DNA of 64,000 bases from Medicago truncatula (Eukaryota; Streptophyta; Magnoliopsida; Fabales; Fabaceae), in contig NC_053048.1 of the NCBI RefSeq assembly GCF_003473485.1, positions 32,980,755 through 33,044,754 of the forward strand, read 5' to 3'. Below, piece after piece: positions 20,290 to 30,315 of the stretch. The translations under genes and the position numbers were made by a program. Each line of letters begins with the position of its first letter. Positions within the stretch are counted from its first letter, which is position 1. The notes below the pieces were generated by a model, which was not told the origin of the DNA, made no database searches, and saw nothing but the letters and a program-made list of their open reading frames with translations.

Positions 20290-21753
20290 ATGGAATCTCA
20301 ATCTCAAAAACTCAATGTTATTTTTCTACCTTATCTAACTCCTGGCCATATGAACCCTATGATTGACACAGCAAGACTATTTGCAAAGCATGGTATTAAT
20401 GTTACCATTATCACTACACATGCCAATGCCTTGTTATTCAAGAAAGCTATCGACAACGACACCTGTTGCGGTTATTCCATCAGAACTTGTGTCATTCAAT
20501 TCCCTTCAGCACAAGTTGGTCTTCCAGAAGGTGTCGAAAACATCAAAGATGGAACTTCCTTAGAAATGCTTGGTAAAATCGGTCATGGAATTTCATTGCT
20601 TCAAGATCAAATTGAAATTCTGTTTCAAGATCTTCAACCTGATTGCATAGTCTCTGATATGTTCTATCCTTGGACAGTTGAATCAGCAGCGAAACTCGGT
20701 GTTCCAAGGATCTACTATTACAGCTCAAGCTACTTTTCTAGCTGTTGTGCTCATTTTATCAGAAAGTATAAGCCTCATGAGAATTTAGTTTCTGATGGCC
20801 AACTTTTTTCAATTCCGGAACTTCCACATAACATTGAGATTACTTCTTTGCAGCTAGAAGAATGGTGTAGGACTAGAAGTCAATTCTCAGATTATTTGGA
20901 TGTGGTATATGAATCAGAAAGCAAAAGCTACGGAACACTGTATAATAGCTTTCATGATCTTGAAAGTGATTATGAGCAACTTTACAAGAGCACCATGAAG
21001 ATTAAAGCATGGAGTGTGGGACCAGTTTCAACATGGATTAACAAGGATGATGGAAACATTGCAATACAGTCAGAATTGTTAAATTGGCTTAACTCTAACC
21101 CTAATGATTCTGTGTTGTATGTAAGTTTTGGAAGCTTGACTAGGCTTTCTTATGCTCAGGTTGTTGAAATAGCTCATGGACTTGAAAATTCAGGTCATAA
21201 TTTCATTTGGGTTGTTAGGAAAAAAGACGGAGGCGAAGTCAAAGACAGTTTTCTTCATGATTTTGAGCAAAGGATGAAAGAAAGCAAAAAGGGCTATATC
21301 ATATGGAATTGGGCACCACAGCTCCTTATATTGGATCACCCTGCAACAGGAGGGATTGTGACTCACTGTGGATGGAACTCAATTCTTGAAAGCTTGAACT
21401 CGGGTTTGCCAATGATTGCATGGCCAATGTTTGCTGAGCAATTTTACAATGAGAAGTTGCTTGTTGATGTTTTGAAGATTGGAGTTTCAGTTGGATCAAA
21501 AGTGAACAAGTTTTGGGCTAGTGTCGATGACGATGCTTTGGTGAGAAGGGAAGAGATTGCAAAAGCTGTGGCAGTGTTGATGGGAAAAGGAGAAGAGAGT
21601 GGAGAAATGAGGAGGAGAGCAAGAAAACTTTGTGATGCAGCTAAGAAGAGCATAGAGGAGGGTGGAACCTCTTACAACAATTTGATGCAATTTATAGATG
21701 AGCTTAAATCATTGAAGATATCAAGAGAGGTTGAGAAAACAAATAAGAATTAA
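20290..21753 (+). CDS. UDP-glycosyltransferase, UGT73 type (UGT3)
   Basis: An intronless family 1 glycosyltransferase of 487 residues. The catalytic pair is His20 (GHMNPM) and Asp123 (IVSDM). The PSPG box at 341-384 is complete: WAPQLLILDHPATGG, HCGWNS, then FAEQ, ending in the Gln that favours UDP-glucose. It is clearly paralogous to UGT1 and UGT2 but more divergent, and it lacks about 12 residues in the linker after the first domain (near residue 255, NKDDGNIAIQ). Its promoter and 3' flank are unlike theirs, so it comes from an older duplication. A cytosolic role in specialised-metabolite glycosylation is likely; the acceptor is unknown. Confidence 0.93.
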   Translation: MESQSQKLNVIFLPYLTPGHMNPMIDTARLFAKHGINVTIITTHANALLFKKAIDNDTCCGYSIRTCVIQFPSAQVGLPEGVENIKDGTSLEMLGKIGHGISLLQDQIEILFQDLQPDCIVSDMFYPWTVESAAKLGVPRIYYYSSSYFSSCCAHFIRKYKPHENLVSDGQLFSIPELPHNIEITSLQLEEWCRTRSQFSDYLDVVYESESKSYGTLYNSFHDLESDYEQLYKSTMKIKAWSVGPVSTWINKDDGNIAIQSELLNWLNSNPNDSVLYVSFGSLTRLSYAQVVEIAHGLENSGHNFIWVVRKKDGGEVKDSFLHDFEQRMKESKKGYIIWNWAPQLLILDHPATGGIVTHCGWNSILESLNSGLPMIAWPMFAEQFYNEKLLVDVLKIGVSVGSKVNKFWASVDDDALVRREEIAKAVAVLMGKGEESGEMRRRARKLCDAAKKSIEEGGTSYNNLMQFIDELKSLKISREVEKTNKN

Positions 21754-22958
21754 TTTGAATGAAATGGAGGAATAATGAATTATGGATTTTTAGTATGTGG
21801 AACTTATTGATTTTACAAATAAGAAGGAACATTATCCAAGTATTTTCTCTTTGAAATGAATTTTCATGATTCTAGCGTATTGCATAAGACTGTAAGAGTT
21901 TATTTTGATTATGAATGTAGAAAATGTTGTTGTTTACCTTTTCCGAAAGCATTTTTCTTTTGGAAACAAATAGTTAAAGTTGGATGCAATTTACACTCTA
22001 AGAAAAGATAAATCCTCATTCATTCCATCACGCCCGACTCAAGGAAATGAGACTGTTTGGGACAATACTACAGAAGTTACTAAACACATTCCAAGATAGC
22101 GTTGTTGTCAACTGACGATTGGTCATCTCTCAAAATATTTTTTCAACTTTCGTAATCCTTGAAACTCTTTGTAAATAATGTATTTTTCACTGAAAAAGAA
22201 TCATTATACTATATCCTTGTAAAGTCATACACTAGTCACTTTAGCTTTATCTCATTCAATCATTACCTCGTTCTCCAAATTATGTCTTCTTAATTCTCAA
22301 ATATCTCATTACCGTACCTTGAAATTTTAACTGCTACTCATTGTACAACCCTCAACTAATTAACTCAAAATTCTTTATTTCACCAAGGACTAATCTACTT
22401 CCCTTAGAAGGCACTATTGCTGAAATCTTATTCTAACTTATCTCACGCAAGGGGTGTCATAGAACAAAATTAATTCTTATTTCATAAGCTCTTAAACTGC
22501 TATTTTCTTGATTTTGAATAACCCCTACATAAAGTTGCTCATTAGAAGTTCCCCTCAAAAAAACATCTCAAACAGTCCCTTGTGACACAATTTAAACATC
22601 TCACCACTTTTATATCATTCACTTCATCTTGAACTTAAGGTCAACTGAGTTTCTATCTATTTCCCCATTAATTAAACCCCCAACAATGAAACACAACCAC
22701 TCATGAAACTTAGGTGCATACCAACCATTCTTGATTTTTGCTTCTCGCATGATTAACTGGACTTATCATGAATAAAGTTGAGATCCGCACACTTGGGTTT
22801 AAGACAGACAATGCTACGATAAGGAAACATTCAAACAAGGTTCGAGTGTTCTACAAAAATACACACCATCTCTTGAAGGCTTTGGAGGACATGACCAGCA
22901 CTAACATGACTTAAACAAAACTACCCAACCATCCCCACAGTCCGAACTAGATCAAACT
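21754..22958 (-). other. UGT3 3' flank, then probable LTR-element leader
   Basis: The first 250 bp are the likely UGT3 3' untranslated region. From about 22030 the sequence lacks coding frames. It lies on the internal side of the primer-binding-site-like motif at 22959, so it may be the untranslated leader of a minus-strand LTR retrotransposon. No gag or pol motif was found in it. Confidence 0.4.
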
Positions 22959-23828
22959 GCTCTAATACCAGCTGTAACGACCCGATTTTTCGGACGTTAA
23001 TTAACAAAAGTCTTAATGAAAATATGAATATTTTTTTTCTTTTAAAATAATAAATGTAACGTAAAACTCATCAACTATAAAATAAAATAATAATTAATTT
23101 TCTCTTCGAATTTTTAAAATAGTAAATTTTACAACAAAAGTATAATATTCCTAATATCAAGACATTTGGCCTTTTTCTACCCAAGACTACACCTAACTGG
23201 TCAAAGTTCCGGATGCTTGTGAAAATTTTTCTCAACAAGGCTAATACTAGTGTCGGAATATATCAAGCCTCCAAATGTGCACCACTAGCGTCTTCTTCTA
23301 CTATATCACTTTGCCTCCCTAACGTCACCGCCAAGGAGGAAACACGGATCGACGGTCATCTGTCCAAAAGTAAGGGTCATCTCCAACTAACAAACATGGT
23401 ACAAATAGGCATGCAACATAGATTTCATGAAAATAAAAATAAATTAATCATATATGACACATTACTTCAGTTTCATAATCATCACCCCTAGCACCAAGTT
23501 ACGCTCTAACTAAAATGTGTTAGTCCCTAATGGTCAATCTATATGTACATGCTCATGATCCGGATTTCACCTCTAAACGGAGCCAATTGTCCCACCATTG
23601 GACAATATACCCCACCATTGGGTAATAACTCCTAAAAATTGGATGTTCAGTACCCCACCATTGGGCATTATTTTGAATCATCTAATGCATATGAATCGTC
23701 ACTATCCCACCATTGGGTAATAACTCCTAAAACTCGATGTTCAGTACCCCAGCGTTGGGCATTTGTCTGAGTCATCTAATGCATGAATGTCTCGGTAAAT
23801 ACCCCACCATTGGGTAATAACTCCTTAA
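22959..23828 (-). mobile_element. Partial LTR with an adjoining initiator-Met-type PBS
   Basis: On the minus strand, 22970-22959 reads TGGTATTAGAGC, one base from the TGGTATCAGAGC primer binding site that pairs with initiator tRNA-Met. The minus-strand LTR would end in CA two bases away, where the plus strand shows 'tgtaacgacccg' from 22973. The far end is lost where the CACTA-like sequence begins at 23829. No second LTR is present. A 92-residue open frame at 23213-23491 looks like chance. Confidence 0.6.
23590..23824. repeat. Tandem repeats in the partial LTR
   Basis: A composite unit of about 110-120 bp is repeated about two and a half times: 'ccccaccattgggtaataac', then a 'gatgttcagtaccccac' block, then 'tcatctaatgcat'. 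The shorter motif 'ccaccattggg' also occurs in the preceding 50 bp. Confidence 0.75.
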
Positions 23829-24180
23829 ATCACTACTACATAAATGAAATTTCACATCAGTGGAAATCGACTTTTCACATTGGGTCCCACCCGATGTAAC
23901 TAAAGGTGATGTTGTATGTCAGTAACATTTTACATCGGGTTTGGGATGGTTGTGAGAAGTCCTTTTCCATATCGGGTATCCAATCACTGATTTGATATGT
24001 GACATTTTATCCAGTAGCACAGGTTTTCACGTAGGTTGTACAATAGAAACTGATGTCAAATATGAATGCTTCACTTCGGTTATAAGTTTCCCCGATGTGA
24101 ATTCAAGTTCCTTTTTTTATTCATAAAAAATATTTCACATCAGTCTACAAGGCCACCGTTGTGAAAAATACTGAGCATAA
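23829..24180 (+). mobile_element. CACTA-like terminus
   Basis: Begins CACTACTACATAAATG and carries several 'cacatcagt', 'acatcgggt' and 'ccgatgtga' motifs in both orientations, like the subterminal repeats of CACTA elements. No opposite end was found. It cuts into the partial LTR to its left. Confidence 0.5.
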
Positions 24181-24494
24181 TTTTTGTTGGAATAAAACAA
24201 CAAACGTATTCTTGTCCTCCTAACTAGAGTCTAATGTTCATATCATATTATCCAAATAAATGACATTATTTTATATATAGGAATACTTTTCCATATAAAC
24301 TAATCATTATACAAAATCAAATCAAATGAATCAAACAATCATTATACAACATTCTTTTCCATATACTTGAAATAAGCTAGCAAGGTAACTTTACTTGTGT
24401 TTACATGCCTGAACACTCCTTTTTTTTTATTGTTCTTCTCTTTGTTGGTTCCTATGTTTGTTGGTTTGATTCTTTGCTTTGATTTGGTTTGACT
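24181..24494. other. Left flank of the Ogre insertion, no gene
   Basis: AT-rich sequence with no coding signal. It ends at the CATCT target site of the retrotransposon. Confidence 0.6.
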
Positions 24495-24499
24495 CATCT
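24495..24499. repeat. Ogre target-site duplication, left copy
   Basis: CATCT directly before the element. The identical right copy lies at 43111-43115. Five bases is the normal duplication size for Ty3/gypsy integrases. Confidence 0.95.
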
Positions 24500-27400
24500 T
24501 GTTATCATGGTTTTTGGGTGCCAAGCCATTAATTGGACTTGTACCTTTCGACCGTTGATATCTCTCTTTTTTCTTGGGAAGGGTAAAAGGAGAAAAACCC
24601 TTGAGTTTCCGAATTCGGGGGTCGTTTTCGCTACGGGAAGGTGTTAGGCACCCGGAGCGATTATGGTATTCCATAAGAACCGCTTTCCTAAGTTTATTTC
24701 TACGCTTTAGTTTTATTGCTTATTTGTAAAAAAGAAGGTGTGATTAGTTAAGAATGGAGGTGAGAAGAAGTAGGATTTGATTTTATTTTGGCTTGGATGA
24801 GTTTTGACTCATTGCCTACGTACCCTTTTAAGGGATCAAAACCGTTCGTAGTTCTTGCTAAAAAACTTGTTTTTTTGTTTTAATTGTTTGATTTTAAGTT
24901 TTGAAAAAAAAGGTTTTGAAGGAGGAGATTGGGAGGCTTCATGAGCATTAGATTTAGCAAAAAAAGTGAGGTTTAATTAGTGATTAGAAAGAAAGTCTAA
25001 ATGATTAAGATGAATTGAATTTTTCTTAAGAAAAAAGAAAGGAAAAAATGAAGTGTTGACTTCATACTTATTATGAAAGTTTTTGGAGTGAAGTTCAATT
25101 ATTTTTTTGAAAAAAAGATGGATTTTCTCTAAGTGTTTAAAACCTAAACGCTTATTTAACCATACAATCCTATGCATACATCTAAGGTGAGTGTGTGCGT
25201 GTCGGTGCGTCATAGTGTCCATAGTCCATATTACAAAAATTGCCTAAATACATTCTATGGCCCCTTTGCCAAGCTACAAACCAATGGTAAAATATTACAT
25301 CATCGAATGAATTACAATTTGTAAAAAAAGAAAACTAAACTAACGGAGGCAATAGTGAAGATAATGAAGTGCTATGAAGTGATCAATATGAAAGGAAATG
25401 TTAGTAGAAAATGGTAAAAAGAAAATGGCATAAAGTGATAGAAGAAAGTATGGCATAAGACGGTTAAAATGACGGTGAAAATAAGCCGGAAACATGTGAT
25501 GAATAATGCGCATGATGCAAGAACAAAACTCAACACATCAAAACAGTGACATATGCATAGCAAACAGTAGCAAAATTCACATGGAATAGTATGCAAATCA
25601 AACATGACGAACACGGACATTATGTACATGAAGTAACGGGTAGAAACGCGAGAAAAATGACTTAAAATAGTAAAGACCCTTGACAAAACAACACTAAAAT
25701 TTTTATCAACTTTTCCAAGTAAAATACCACTGAAAATTATCAAGAAAAATAGTGAAATGACATAGTAAATTTCTTGGAATTTATTGATGAAAATTAACAT
25801 GAACCAAGGGTGCAAACAGCAGGCAAGTATGGTGCAAGTAGCAAAAAAAGCAAAAAAACGTAAAAGCAGACTAAGCCCAAACCCAAAGCCCACACTCAAA
25901 AAGACAGATTGTACAGGAGCCACACGATTGATCTAGGATTCTGAAACCCTAGATCAAACGGCCAGGAACAAGGGGGACTGGACCGGAAATAAACCGGTCC
26001 GGTTCACTGGCTATATAAGGGAAGAGGTTCCGGTTTTCTTCATTTTTCACTCCCCTTTCTCTCTCTAAGTTCTTCTCTCTTCCCTCACCTCTCACTAACC
26101 TCGCCGCCGGCGAGGATGAAGCTACGGCGGAGACCTTGAAGGTCCGCCGGAAACTTCATCTTCTCCGGCGAGTTCAAGAACTCCGGTGACCTAAAATTTC
26201 CAGAATTTCAAGATTTCTTCATCAATCAATTCGTCCTTTAACCTTAAACACGAATCCAGCAGTTGTTTTTTCAAATTCAATTCGAAACGATGTAGATCTG
26301 GAAATTTGCCGTACGGCTTTGAATTTGATTTTGATTTTTTGAAAGAAAACGTTTAGATCCTTGAAGATCTACATCATTTCGTTGTTTTATACCTCTTTGA
26401 TGTTTGTTCTTGCTTTCAAAACTTAGATCCTTATGGATCTAGGTTTTGTGTTTACGGTTACGGTTTTGGTTTTGAATTCTGGAAATTTTGGATCTGTTTT
26501 ACTTGCGTGATATTTTTTTTAGGTTTAACAGTGATAATACTTTTGAGAAAAGATGCTGAGTTTTACCTAAGGTTTTGGTTGAAACCTTTAATGGAGGAAA
26601 ACTTTGAGAAAACTTGAATGTTCTTGATGCTATGTGATTTGGCTTTGAATCCGGAGATAAACCGGTGTTCCTGCTGGTTTCTTGCTTTATCGTCTTCTTC
26701 GCCGGTTTAAACCTTCATTATCTTTCCTTCTTCTTCGTCTTCCTCACTGTATCTTCGTGATCGGTGCTGGAGTTTGCCTTTGGCGAATTCGCACCTTGAA
26801 TTGCGAAGATACTGATTCAATGATGATGATTCTTCAAAGAATCACTGAGAATCCATGAAAAAATAGCTTGAATTTGTGTAGTTTCTGTTTCTGGAAAAGG
26901 TCAGGTTTACGCCATTGATGAATGTTGAAGCTTTTTCTGTTTTGATTTGTAACTGACAAGAGAGAGAGTGTGACTCTGTGTTTATGAGTTGGCACTTGAT
27001 GAATGGAAAAACGTGTGAAATTCATTGCCACTGTGTTGCTTTTATAGCTGACAAGTGTACTGTTTGGCCAATGGGGAACTGACACGTATCCTGGACTTGC
27101 TCACTTGGGCGTTGCTTGCTATTTTATTTAAGGACCAATCTGCAAATTGTGAAAATGACAAGGACTGGACTGCAAAATTAAAAAAAAAACTTGAAATGAA
27201 ATAAAAAAACAGTTTGGACAAAAATGCAATTTTGGGACCTCAATTGAGGGACCAAAATGCAATAAAAAATAAAATTTGAATAAAAAACATAATTTGACCA
27301 AACGTAAAGCGAAACACAAATAAAATTGACAAAACGGACTAAAACGAACCAATGGCCTAAATGAGGTACTTCAAAGTAACCTCCCCATGCCAAAATTTCG

Positions 27401-27853
27401 TGTGAAATGACCAAAATGCCCCTAGGGTTAAAAATGAACTAGACAGAATCAAATTAACTCGACACTGACTCAGATGCAAGTTTGAAATGAACTTAACAAG
27501 GCTTACTGATGAAATGTAAAAAAAACAATCTGAAAAGACTCAGAGACAGCCACAAGGATGAAAATGGGTCCCACTGCAGGAAATGACCAAAATACCCTTC
27601 TGTATGACTTTTTGCAAATTTTGAAATAAACTGTAGAAAAAGCAATGTAATGATTCAGAGACACTTTTGAATGACTTACAAGACAAGTAAAGACATTTTG
27701 AAAGGTTTTATGCAAGAAAAACATAGGTAAAATTGTGATTGAAAATACTGTGAGGCAGAGACAATTTGAACTGTGCAGTTGAAATTTGATAATTGACAAA
27801 GTTTGAAATGAAATTGGGCCCAGTATTTTTAGGTCCAAAAACAGGGTATAACA
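24500..27853 (-). repeat. 3' LTR of the Ogre element
   Basis: 3354 bp, bounded by TG and CA ('tgttatcatgg' to 'gggtataaca'). Matching landmarks lie exactly 15,257 bp from those of the 5' LTR throughout, so there is no net indel, and no base difference was found where the copies were read side by side. Open frames inside it (for example 25372-25923, hydrophobic) are repeated in the other LTR and look like chance. Confidence 0.96.
26012..26019 (+). promoter_or_regulatory. TATA-like box on the antisense strand of the 3' LTR
   Basis: TATATAAG on the plus strand, opposite to the element's own coding direction. About 30 bp downstream begins a pyrimidine-rich stretch ('ctcccctttctctctctaag') typical of plant leaders. 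The copy in the 5' LTR is at 41269-41276. Activity is inferred only from layout. Confidence 0.4.
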
Positions 27854-27866
27854 GCTGCCCCTATTT
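27854..27866 (-). other. Polypurine tract of the Ogre element
   Basis: The minus strand reads AAATAGGGGCAGC immediately before the 3' LTR. It is purine-rich except near its end, and its position fits the primer for plus-strand DNA synthesis. Confidence 0.75.
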
Positions 27867-28135
27867 AAGTTTCTTTGTCTGGAGAGTCAAGAGACGGAGT
27901 CTTTGGCTTGACAGGACGAAGATACTTAAATATTAACATTTGCACTGTGTTTGGACGTAAAAATACGCCTACCCATTTTCAAATAATATGCATGCTATGC
28001 ATCATTTGGATTATAAATGCAAGACCTCATGGAGATTGGAATTAACAAAATATGTCGTATCCATTGCGGGATTGGTAGACATTGACAAAGGTAGTGAATA
28101 GCAGAGTATCGGGAAACTAGAAACAAGTTGGATAG

Positions 28136-28730
28136 GTACAAGCTGTTCTTGGATTCGAACTAGCCACTTGACCGGGAATGAAACAAACAGACAACTGCGA
28201 GTTGTTCTTATGGATTCGAACTGGTCACTTCACAGGGGATAGAGGTTACTGGACAAACATGAGTTGTTCTTATGGATTCGAATTGGTAACTCACTTGGGG
28301 ATATTGGAAAGTGCGAGTCGTTCTTATGGATTCGAATTGGTGACCCGACTGGGAAAAAGAGAAAGTTGGCAAGTACGAGTTGTTCTTATGGATTCGAACT
28401 GGTGACTCGACTGAAAACATGTAAAATTGGCAGGTACGAGTTGTTCTTATGGATTCGAACTGGTTACTCGACTGAAAGCAAGGCAAATAGACAGGTGCGA
28501 GCTTGTTCTTGGATGCGAACTAGTTACTCCACCGGAGAGAAACAGATAGACAGGTACAAGCTGCTCTTGGATTGAGCTGGGCACTTGACCAAACGGAAAC
28601 ATATTGACAGGTACAAGCTGCTCTTGGATTGAGCTGGGCACTCGACCGATAACATAAGCAAAATGATAGGTACAAGCTGTTCTTGGACTTGAACTAGCCA
28701 CTTGACCGAACAGAAACATATTCACTGGGG
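28136..28730. repeat. Ogre 3' UTR tandem array, about 60-bp units
   Basis: About ten imperfect units of 55-62 bp, each starting near 'gagttgttcttatggattcg' and including a 'ctggt(t/g)actcgactg' block. Units on the right side have drifted ('aagctgctcttggattgag'). Open frames in both directions arise from the repeat and are not genes. Variable tandem repeats in this part of Ogre elements are known to seed satellites. Confidence 0.92.
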
Positions 28731-28829
28731 ATTGAAATAAGAATTTGAAACTGACTTGACGTCATCTTAGTTTGAAAGGTGGAAACTGGCCAAACTGCAC
28801 TGGCTCACAAGGTAATAGGGGTGTTGATT

Positions 28830-28998
28830 ATTGACTTGAAATTGGCATTGCTATTTGAATTGAAATTGACATTGATACTTGAATTGAAGTTGACATTGAC
28901 ATTGAATTTGAAATTGACATTGACATTTGAATTGAGATTGACATTGACATTTGAATTGAATGTGACATTGACATTTGAATTTGACATTTGTATTGGAA
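28830..28998. repeat. Ogre 3' UTR short tandem array, about 24-bp units
   Basis: Repeated 'ttgaattgaaattgacat' with a period near 24 bp and an internal six-base rhythm 'ttgaca'. It produces artificial repeat peptides in several frames. Confidence 0.85.
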
Positions 28999-29394
28999 AT
29001 GCAACATGTATGGATGGTATAACAATTTTTATCAGATGTATAGACATGTAATATGCATGATCATGCATGCATGAATGATTGAAATGCATGATGGTTGACA
29101 GTTTGTAGGCACGACTTCACGGGGAAGACAAGACATCAGAGTATTGGGCACGTAGTGGCTCGTGCTATATTACACATTCTTGGAAATCCTCTTTGGAGAT
29201 GACGTCGTTGGGAGACGTTTCGGACCTAGGCTGAGGGCAGGCAGGTATGCAACTTGCTGGAGATAGAATCTTGGAAGACTTTACTGGGGAAAACGCCGTT
29301 GTGCTGGGCATTTCAGTACTGGGTATGTTGTAGACATTGCATCTGTGGTCAATGCTTTTTGCATGTTATTTTCTCAATTTCATTCATTCATTTT

Positions 29395-30300
29395 TTTGCA
29401 TCCCATTTTTGCCTGGATCGCCCTTTCGGGTTTTCGATCCACCGGGGAAATAAATTCTTTTCAATGCCCCATTTTTGCCTGAACTGCCCTTTCGGGTTGT
29501 CAATCCAGCGGGGTGCTCATTTTTGCCTAAGTCGCCCTTTCGGGTTTTCAACTTAGCGAGCTCATTCAATTTCATGCATTTTCATTCTGTTTTTTCATTC
29601 TTGCCATTGACCACAGACTATCCTGGAGGAGAACCTGCTTGTAACATATATTGAAATAGACATCAACATACTCTCGCTCATGCATGTTTCATTTGAATGT
29701 ACCCTGTTGCTCAGGTTTGCTTTTCAAAATAGACAAAAAGTTTTCAATTTTCAAAAAAAATGTTTGTTTCAAGCATTGTCATTATCAAAATAGAAAGAAA
29801 ATGTTTTTGTACATAGCTTTGAAAGTAAAAAGAAAACAGAGTTTCAAACAAAAGCACAGGCTCAAATTGATGTATAAGAGTGGTGGTCAGCCGAAGGCGT
29901 GACTCCACGGATTTACAAAGCTTGGAAAATGGTAATTTTATTGGTTGGTGGTACATTGAACACAGTAATCATGACAGTTCTTAGAAACTTTGAATTCACA
30001 AGTACAGAAGCTTTTGATGAAGATAGTCATTAACAGCAGCAGATGTCCCAAGGGGGACGGTGGTTGGTCAGATATAGTTACTTGCCTTTTGTTTCAATCT
30101 CATTTTTGCATGAACCGCCCTTCCGGGTTTTCGGCTCATCGAGACGCTCATTCTTGCCTGAGTTGTGTACAATCTCAGCGAGCTTTTCATATTTGTTTTT
30201 TGTCCCTTATTTTTGCCTGGACCGCCCTTTCGGGTTTTCGATCCACCGGGAAGCGCATTTTTGCCTAGGCCGCCCTTTCGGGTTTTCGACCTACCACGCT
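29395..30300. repeat. Interspersed repeat in the Ogre 3' UTR
   Basis: Two clusters (29395-29560 and 30095-30300) of a 45-60-bp unit containing 'cgccctttcgggttttcgat' followed by 'ccaccgggga'. Single-base variants change which words pair ('cctggatcgccc', 'cctaagtcgccc', 'cctaggccgccc'). The intervening 29560-30095 is non-repetitive and non-coding. Confidence 0.85.
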
Positions 30301-30315
30301 GTTCTTTTCATATTT

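Noticed and set aside
23213..23491. 92-residue open frame
   Set aside because: It lies in an LTR fragment and has no recognisable motif or promoter.
25372..25923. 183-residue hydrophobic open frame inside the LTR, repeated at 40629-41180
   Set aside because: It is identical in the other LTR only because the LTRs are identical. The composition is Phe/Leu-rich as expected of antisense A-rich DNA, and no family motif is present.
28136..28730. CRISPR-like direct repeats
   Set aside because: Units are imperfect, have no unique spacers of fixed length, and lie in a plant retrotransposon.
28178..29089. Repeat-rich open frames on both strands in the Ogre 3' UTR
   Set aside because: Produced by tandem repeats with no stop in some frames. 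Degenerate units and overlap on both strands argue against coding.
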